Shown here one piece after another: positions 57,672 through 64,000 of a DNA stretch of 64,000 nucleotides. This stretch comes from Siphonodentalium dalli (Eukaryota > Mollusca > Scaphopoda > Gadilida > Siphonodentaliidae). A model generated the notes under the pieces. The model was given only the letters and a program-made list of their open reading frames with translations. It was not told where the DNA came from and did not search any database. The stretch spans positions 87,463,980-87,527,979 of the forward strand of contig CP136063.1 of NCBI GenBank assembly GCA_032622095.1. Reading direction: 5' to 3'. The translations under genes and the position numbers were made by a program. Every line of letters starts with the position of its first letter. Position 1 is the first letter of the stretch.

Positions 57672-58689
57672 ACAAAATGTCATTGTGGGATTGACCTATG
57701 TCCAGTTACTCTTTCATGTGCTCATAATTGAACTGAAAAGGGAAATGATGTAAATAAACCTTAATAGAGACTTAGAGTTCGAATCAATGTCAATGATTAC
57801 AGTCACCATAACTTAAGCATTTTGACAAGAAGGATGAGTACGAATTTTAGCATCTGTGAATTGAAAATTATGAGTGAACCGGTGCGAGAGCAGCATAGTA
57901 ATGGATTAGATGTTTATGTTTTCAAAATGAGAGATAACTCTAAGATGCTGTTATTTCGTTAAATATTACTTTTACTAGTACATAATAACGGGCATGTCTA
58001 AAGATTTATGTACACCACAAAGACACAAACAAAATGTATAAGAAATTCTAAACTCAGGGCAGGTTGGTTTGGGGGAGGCGGATGGCACTGTACAAAAAGT
58101 CATCCCAAAAAACACCTGTCGTATTTAATCCCAGATATTGCTGTGAGAGCAATCTCTCCCATCTCCTGGGAAGGACTGTTTAGTGAAATTAATATTTACA
58201 GTGCATTAGTACAGTTTACTTGGGGATTTCCCATAAAAATGATGGTTTATAAATGCTCTTTAATTAAATATGATTATGTCAGTACCTATATATGTTTTAT
58301 GGGAGTGCCGACATATAATATTATGATATATATAAGAAATGGAGTAAATTTGTAACAAAAAAGCATCTTTGTTAATTTTGGTGCCCCTCCCTTACTTCTT
58401 TGTGTGTGCTCATATTTTTGTCAATTAAGGTCTATTCAGTGGCCAAGATGCCAGTAAAATTCTCATATCCAACTACTAGTATAAAAGAAAATAATTGAGG
58501 AATGAGATTTGATCTGTCAGGCATGCTCATTTGACATTTGGTCATCATGAAAATTGATTTCAGAACCATGGATAACAAGAAAAACCGCAATATTGTGGTA
58601 AAGATGGTGGCAATACTGTCTGAAAAAACTTGGCTTCCAGGCAAAGGGCGAGAAATCGTGCAGTGATAACATTTGAAAATGAGTAAAAC
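57672..58689. other. Stretch with no recognisable gene
   Basis: A 115-residue frame at 58008-58355 has no recognisable domain. The part after about 58430 may be the degraded 3' end of the adjacent minus-strand pseudogene. Confidence 0.4.
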
Positions 58690-60260
58690 TAAAAGGCAAA
58701 AATTGACAGTTTTCTGAACAAATGAGATTTGCTCACAGAAACCCTGGAAAGAGCATCACAGTTCTGTTGGTGGGAGTCTTTGAGGATGAAGCTGTCCTTT
58801 ACCCAATGAAACAATGTCAACATATTTGATAAAACATAACTTGTTGAGGAAGTCGCCGTCTTTCCCACCATCCAGAGACACAAACAACATGGAATCTACC
58901 TCTTCTCACATAGCCCTTTTATTGCACATACACTATGCTGTGGTCTGATTGTGGCGATTCTATCTTCTTTATTTGATTTTTCCATGACCATACATTGTTG
59001 ACGTGGTATCACAACCACTCCAAGCATGAATGAAGAGAATGATAGTCGTTCCAGCTGTCTCAACAAGATCGCTTATTCTCCATGCTGTGCTGTTTCGAGC
59101 ATTTGACTTGAAGAAGGCATGAGCCATATTTTACTTTCAGTGGTACATCAGTAGAATTATAAGGTCAGTGTCATCAGCGATGACAACAGTTTCCTTATCT
59201 TGTGATGCATAGTCAACGGCAGATGACACTATGAGCGTGTTGCATCCTCAGTGCTACTTTGAACAGTACGGCCACCTGAATCCAGGAACATCGCCAATCG
59301 CAGATTCGCTAAGGCGAATGTCAGCACAAGTCTTCCCTGTCCTACATCTATGTTCATGATGTTTCATTAATGGACCATGACAGTAGCTGTCGAAAACAAT
59401 GCAGCTTCTCCCATATCTAAATTCCACATAAAATGCGTACATCTGACACAATATCACCACAAGTCACACCCTTAGTCCATTTAACTCTGTGGAGAAGATC
59501 CCCATCCATCAATAACAGTCTGCATTCCTGTTTGTGGATCACAAAGCTGACATGGTTCTAACAATGCTTTAGCAAGCTTTGCCTTGACTGGTTAATGCGT
59601 AATCTTTGAAGAGTGATGTTGGAATCTTGGTCAGTTCATGGCTGAAAAATGTGGACATGTTATGTTCCCGCTGCGCAACGACTGTAAGCATGCAAACAGT
59701 ATCGTCAGATCAACTCTTTGGTTATCGATCTTGACTCCAGGGTACAGACCTTCTAGTATTACAACACTATCGCTCCACTTGATTGAGGCATCTGCAACGA
59801 TTTAGTTGTCCAATCATCAATGTCCAATTCACAGAATCATCATTGCCGGATATCAGTCCCGTCAAACTACTCTCATCTGCGTCAAATGGTTTGTGTTTAC
59901 TGAACCATTGCTGAATTGCCACTAAGTCATCAAGATCACGTTTCCTCCTCAAAGAGCTCAAATAGATATGGTATTCGTTTCAGTCAGCCTTCTGCCCCTA
60001 GTGAGACCTCCTTGGCTCTTAATCCATTTCAACAATGCCTGCTTGATCACTAGTTCGGTGGACAAACCCGTCCAATAATGATCACTCCTTCTTGGAACAT
60101 GAAAACTCTGCTCCATGAAATCGGTGCAAGACTCTGTATCAAAAGATTGACCTTTTTTTAGTAGAAATGTGGTGGCTTTGAGGAGCTCTAAAAACTTTTC
60201 CTCAAATAGGATTTCTTGGATTTTAATATTTACAGTGTTCCCCGCGTTGAATGACACCAA
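58690..60260 (-). pseudogene. Decayed copy of a multicopy invertebrate protein family
   Basis: Read on the minus strand in shifting frames, a recognisable order of motifs appears. These are SQGGLTRGRRLTE (about 60020-59980), SSLRRKRDLDDL (about 59958), MDGDLLHRVKW (about 59505-59475), CIVFDSY (about 59403), KTCADIRLSE (about 59335), VVIADDTDLII (about 59195), LFIHAWSGCDTTS (about 59035) and QRLPPTEL (about 58775). I recognise this as a family of about 600 residues, common and unnamed in marine invertebrate genomes. At least four frameshifts and several stops break it, and a stretch is missing after GGLTRGRRLTE. The paired acidic residues in ADDTD suggest a PIN/FEN-like nuclease fold (inference). 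It is probably mobile or spread by duplication; no termini were found. Confidence 0.8.
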
Positions 60261-60848
60261 AATCGCTTCAATAACAATTTCTTCCAGGTTCGGCCCTGAA
60301 ATTTGGCTAATTCAACTGACTACCGTTCTATACGACTATAGCACACATGCATATTAAATTACGGAAGCATGGAGCAGCCTCTAAAAAAAATTAACTTTAG
60401 CGAATATACTTTGAATTTTGGTGTAATGAATATATGCCAAATTTCAGTCAATATATAGTATGCCGAATTATGGTGTGATGAATAATATATCCTGAACATC
60501 GCTTAGGCCTACTCTCCATTGGGATTAATTGCTCACGTGGCATTTGAGTTGAACTGATGCAAGCGCCAGAATTGCTTTAAGATCAGATCGGACTATTCAC
60601 CACGGACGACGAATAAATAGTGGGTTGATTTCGCTCATGAAAGGGTTACATGTAAGTACTCATGCTGTGTTTTCCTCATGGGAATGACTGCATTGGACAC
60701 AACGAAATAAGCAATAACAAAATTAAATTTAATCTTTCGGGATTTTTTCTACCCCTGCCCCTTCGTAATGCAATGGATGCTACCAGTTCTGTCAATTTCT
60801 TTAAGAAAATGTACGGTAGCTACATGTAACTCTTGACAGTGATGTATT

Positions 60849-61149
60849 CAAGCCTTGAAATAGTGTGTCTGACATTTGCAGAATGAGGTACCCAGAGGGT
60901 GAATTTAGTGATGCTGTCTCTCAAGGGGGGAGGCTAGCATCATCAAATGTACCCTCTGGAAACCTCATTCTGGTTAGCCTAAACTGTTATTGGAGACCTG
61001 GGATTGAAGTTTCCCCAGTTGATATAAGCAGAATGATGTCCTCAGACGGTGAATTTGTGATTCTAACCCACTGTGTGGTGTAGCATCACTAAACTCATCC
61101 TCTGGGGGACATCATTCTGCAAATGACAGACATCCTATTTCATGGCTTG
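60849..61149. mobile_element. Family D MITE, double-hairpin form
   Basis: It starts CAAGCCTTGAAATAGTGTGT and ends TCCTATTTCATGGCTTG. The flanks GATGTATT and GATGTAAC match at 6 of 8 bases. The hairpins are AGAATGAGGTACCCAGAGGG / ACCCTCTGGAAACCTCATTC and AGAATGATGTCCTCAGACGG / CATCCTCTGGGGGACATCAT. Confidence 0.88.
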
Positions 61150-61157
61150 GATGTAAC

Positions 61158-62218
61158 TGCATGTGTTATCCGGTCGGAATGTGGCTTTTCAAACAGTTTC
61201 AAATGGAATTTTGAACTGCTGAACATGCATGGTGAGCGGAGCCATCCTGTCTCTGTTATCGAGTATAATTCTTTGATTCCACATTCCATGCACAACATCT
61301 AACCGAATTGCTTCATTTTAATTCAGATAAAATGAGTTCAATCGAATTTGCTTATCAGAATTTTAGTATGTAAACTGCTGATCAGCAGCGGATATTCATT
61401 TTCGTTGTTTTCAGAAGCCTCTGTGTTGGCACCTGCTTCGATCTTAGGGATAAAGGATCACATTTAAGGCCTTCAGGAAAAAAAAATTCTTTCTCAGGTT
61501 TTCTTTTACCGATTGGTGTGAAATTTGATGTGTCTAAGGATGTTTTCCAGGGAAGATTTACCGCCGGTATGGGTAACAACTTATGAATGTGCAAAAATTG
61601 TTACAGAGTTACAATCACACACAGACGATGGGTTTTATACAGGGTTTTGGCACTGGAGTCAAATTTTCTCTTGACAAAATGATTTGCCAAATTTAATTGA
61701 GGGTTTAATTGGAAATTGTAGGAAATTAAATTTTCATTTTGTTATCTTTGTTTATCTAATGTAAAAACTAACCACAGAAACAGGTAAAATGAGCTGGTAA
61801 GCTAGTAAAGCAAGCTAGTATTATTAATGTATATCATAGTAGTAATAAATATCTAAGAGACACCAGAAAATTATATTTTAATATTGCTAGACAGTTATCA
61901 AACTACAACAATCTGTCATCAAAACCTAAACCTAAAATCATTTCGTCCTATATCTTAGTTGCTAACAAAGCCGAGCCACAAATTAATCCATTGCTCGCCA
62001 TTCACATTGACTGATTAACCTGTTTTATACTCGCTGGTCATAAAACACCAATATAAATATGTGCTGTACAATGTCGCATAAATGTGCATTGTTTCCAAAT
62101 AGATCATTCTAACCTTGAACACGGAATTACTATTTATGAAGTTGTCAATGTTATCAAAGTTATTTTTCATTGATGATGATAATCATTCCCATTTCAATTC
62201 GTAATTTTCCGACAGAAA
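61158..62218. other. Stretch with no recognisable feature
   Basis: About 1 kb of non-coding AT-rich sequence. Confidence 0.45.
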
Positions 62219-62377
62219 TACAGTAATGCTCTAAGTAATCGACTCCTTAACCACAGTAGAATTATTGGTAATTTTTCAGGATTTACTCGGAAACAAGCCA
62301 TATTGCCGACTAAATCCTGAAAAATTATCCATAATTCTGCTGTGGTTAAGGAGTCGATTACTTAGAGCATTACTGTA
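62219..62377. mobile_element. Family B hairpin MITE
   Basis: TACAGTAATGCTCTAAGTAA to TTAGAGCATTACTGTA. It is a short form (159 bases) with compensating changes in both arms: GCTC/GAGC replaces GCCC/GGGC. Confidence 0.9.
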
Positions 62378-62387
62378 TATGGGTGGA

Positions 62388-62652
62388 TTAACCCTTTCTA
62401 TACTGAATATTCAGCTATAAAAGTATATATTAGACTAAACTATTATTCATTTGGAAATTTTGGAGGGGAGTAAAAGGTAATAAAAGCAGATGACAGACAA
62501 ACGAAAAGTTGATACATGTGTAGAAGGATTCAAGTTCATTGATGGGAAATGTTTAGCTAATAAGTTCAAACGGCCTCATTTGTTGTACTTGTTATCTGAT
62601 CATTTCCTGAGGTAACTACTCGTCAATGAGTACTGAGTAAAGAAAGGGTGAA
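62388..62652 (+). mobile_element. Family C MITE
   Basis: TTAACCCTTTCTATACTGAA to TACTGAGTAAAGAAAGGGTGAA. Uninterrupted, 265 bases. Confidence 0.88.
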
Positions 62653-63016
62653 CAGATGATTGATTTATTGTACTCTATATAACAGAATCTAGCTCAAAAA
62701 TATCTCAAATTCGAGTTCAACCCTGAGTGCATGTGCTCCCGGTTCGCATGACTCAGTTTTTTCCACAACCCGTTGGCCAAATGGTTACGTCGGAAGAAAA
62801 TTATCTCAAATTGAAGCACACAAAATTTCTTCCTCACACTTTTCAATCTCACACCGACCAAGATGGATGTGTTTTTTCTGTATAAAATGTTACTTCATCG
62901 ACTCAGCACCAATATAGATCTTGGATCATCCATTGTTAGTAGAACAAAAATTTTGAACCTACAAGTCTATGAAACAAAATATGGCCCAATGCGCTGCTGG
63001 GCGGAACATATATAAT

Positions 63017-63231
63017 TACAGTAATGCCCTAAATAATCGACTCCTTAACCACATCAGAATTAGGGTAATTTTTCATAATTTAGTTGAGATATGGCTTGTT
63101 GTCATTCATCAGAAAGCTCTCACTGAAGGCTTTCCGATGAATGGCAACAAGCCATATTTCCAACTAAATCCTGAAAAGTTACCCATAATTCTGCTGTGGT
63201 TAAGGAGTCGATTATTAAGGGCAATAGCATA
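63017..63231. mobile_element. Family B hairpin MITE
   Basis: TACAGTAATGCCCTAAATAA to ATTAAGGGCAATAGCATA. The right end is mutated. The hairpin turns at GAAAGCTCTCACTGAAGGCTTTC. Confidence 0.88.
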
Positions 63232-63348
63232 CATGCATGAATGATTCTATTAAAGCATTAGTATTTATTGTTTGGATCCTTCTTTTCCATGCTTGCCTTC
63301 CCTCTGAATGCTGCCTACATGCTTTGCTGAATTTTAACCCACCTACAG

Positions 63349-63402
63349 TCTTTCAAATGTTATCTCCATGATGAAAACTCAAAAATGGCTGCGCCACCAC
63401 AG
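63349..63402 (+). CDS. Candidate 54-base exon of an unidentified gene
   Basis: CCCACCTACAG|T precedes and CAG|GTGAGT follows, a consensus donor. The segment is open in phase 0 at both ends and reads SFKCYLHDENSKMAAPPQ. Alternatively the ATG in CAAAAATGG (63385) could be a start. I recognise no family and no partner exon in the window. It lies just before a family C element. The splice sites are the only support. Confidence 0.3.
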
Positions 63403-63407
63403 GTGAG

Positions 63408-63950
63408 TTAATCCTTTGATTACTGAATGGATTTTAAAGATACTCAATCCGATCTGATGGTCCCCATGTCATCAGATTCCAACAACAACAACCATTTTTT
63501 GAAATGTTGCTTTGGTTATCATAATCGATTAATTGCCCAAAAATAATGCTAACCTTAGTCAACTATAGTACAAAATTTCCCAAAACATGTTATTTACATT
63601 GTATCAACATTTTGTTGAACAAAATTTGGCCAGATTGTTAATTATCTAACACCAAAAGCCACTTGATTTACCCATCTTCATCTGCAATTTGGGCCGAGAC
63701 CATCGGCTTGACGAATATTTGCCAGGCCGCCAAAAATTACATATCTCAGGAGGAAATAACAAATTTCAAAAATTTATATCTGATCACTCTGAGCTATGAT
63801 GGGTGGGTTCCTCGACTCGAATCAGATATTTTTTACCCCAGAAGCCTAAGAAATAGTAATTTGGGAGAGTTATTCAGATTACCTGTATGCACCTTTAAGA
63901 TATACATTGGAATGATCTATTTTTCTTTTGTAGGGATGTTAAAGGGTTAA
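63408..63950 (+). mobile_element. Family C MITE interrupted by family H
   Basis: The host begins TTAATCCTTTGATTACTGAA and ends GATGTTAAAGGGTTAA (TTAA 63408-63411 and 63947-63950). A family H element occupies a host TTAA (63434-63898), after which AGATATACATTGGAATGATC continues the host. Confidence 0.87.
63434..63898 (+). mobile_element. Family H TTAA element nested in family C
   Basis: It starts TTAAAGATACTCAATCCGAT and ends CCTGTATGCACCTTTAA (TTAA 63434-63437 and 63895-63898). It is complementary to 31510-31941. The 95-residue frame 63663-63950 is inside it and not a gene. Confidence 0.9.
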
Positions 63951-64000
63951 AGATGCATTCATGGTTCCAGACCTCCAGTTGCAACAACAACATAAAAAAT

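Noticed and set aside
58008-58355. 115-residue plus-strand frame
   Set aside because: No recognisable domain or splice context, and a low-complexity GGGG run near the start.

Overview
The window is eukaryotic, almost certainly from an invertebrate animal. It is AT-rich, its one clear gene is split by GT-AG introns, and most of the rest is short transposable elements, palindromes and retroposon fragments. The species cannot be named from the sequence. A decayed copy of a multicopy protein family that I recognise from cnidarians, molluscs and other marine invertebrates (HAWSGCDTTS, LHRVKW and VIADDTDL motifs) points the same way.

The only confident gene runs on the plus strand from 1370 to the stop at 30079-30081. 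Nine exons encode the last 370 residues of an SLC12-family cation-chloride cotransporter of the NKCC/NCC branch. All eight exon junctions keep frame. The protein reads through the family's C-terminal cytosolic domain ([38 protein letters not shown]) and ends in LTFYS. The transmembrane half and N-terminus lie upstream of base 1. Introns 1, 3, 6 and 8 (5.3, 13.0, 2.3 and 4.2 kb) are full of mobile DNA, and transposon ends sit only 27-42 bases before exons 3, 4 and 5.

From 30 kb to 64 kb no intact gene is recognisable. There is a frameshifted pseudogene on the minus strand (58.7-60.3 kb), a possible 54-base exon at 63349-63402, a tRNA-derived SINE (about 53.94-54.36 kb) and a 3.2-kb minisatellite of 47-49-base units (48207-51410). 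The minisatellite lies inside a TTAA-bounded transposon whose single-unit relative is 1.4 kb upstream.

The repeats fall into recurrent families, named here by letter for cross-reference. Family A has TTAACCCTTTCATGA ends and a double hairpin; family L (TTAACCCTTTACCCAACA) shares that hairpin core; families C (TTAACCCTTTCTATACT), K (TTAACCCTTTGAACCC) and J (TTAACTCTTTCAGTGCC) have related ends. Families F, H and M begin TTAAAGG, and N begins TTAAGGAC. Family B is a near-perfect hairpin bounded by TACAGTA/TACTGTA. Family D has CAAGCCTTGAAATAG ends, two hairpins and 8-base target duplications. Several are nested in one another, which gives a relative order of insertion. Family assignments come from reading the sequence by eye; no database search was possible.
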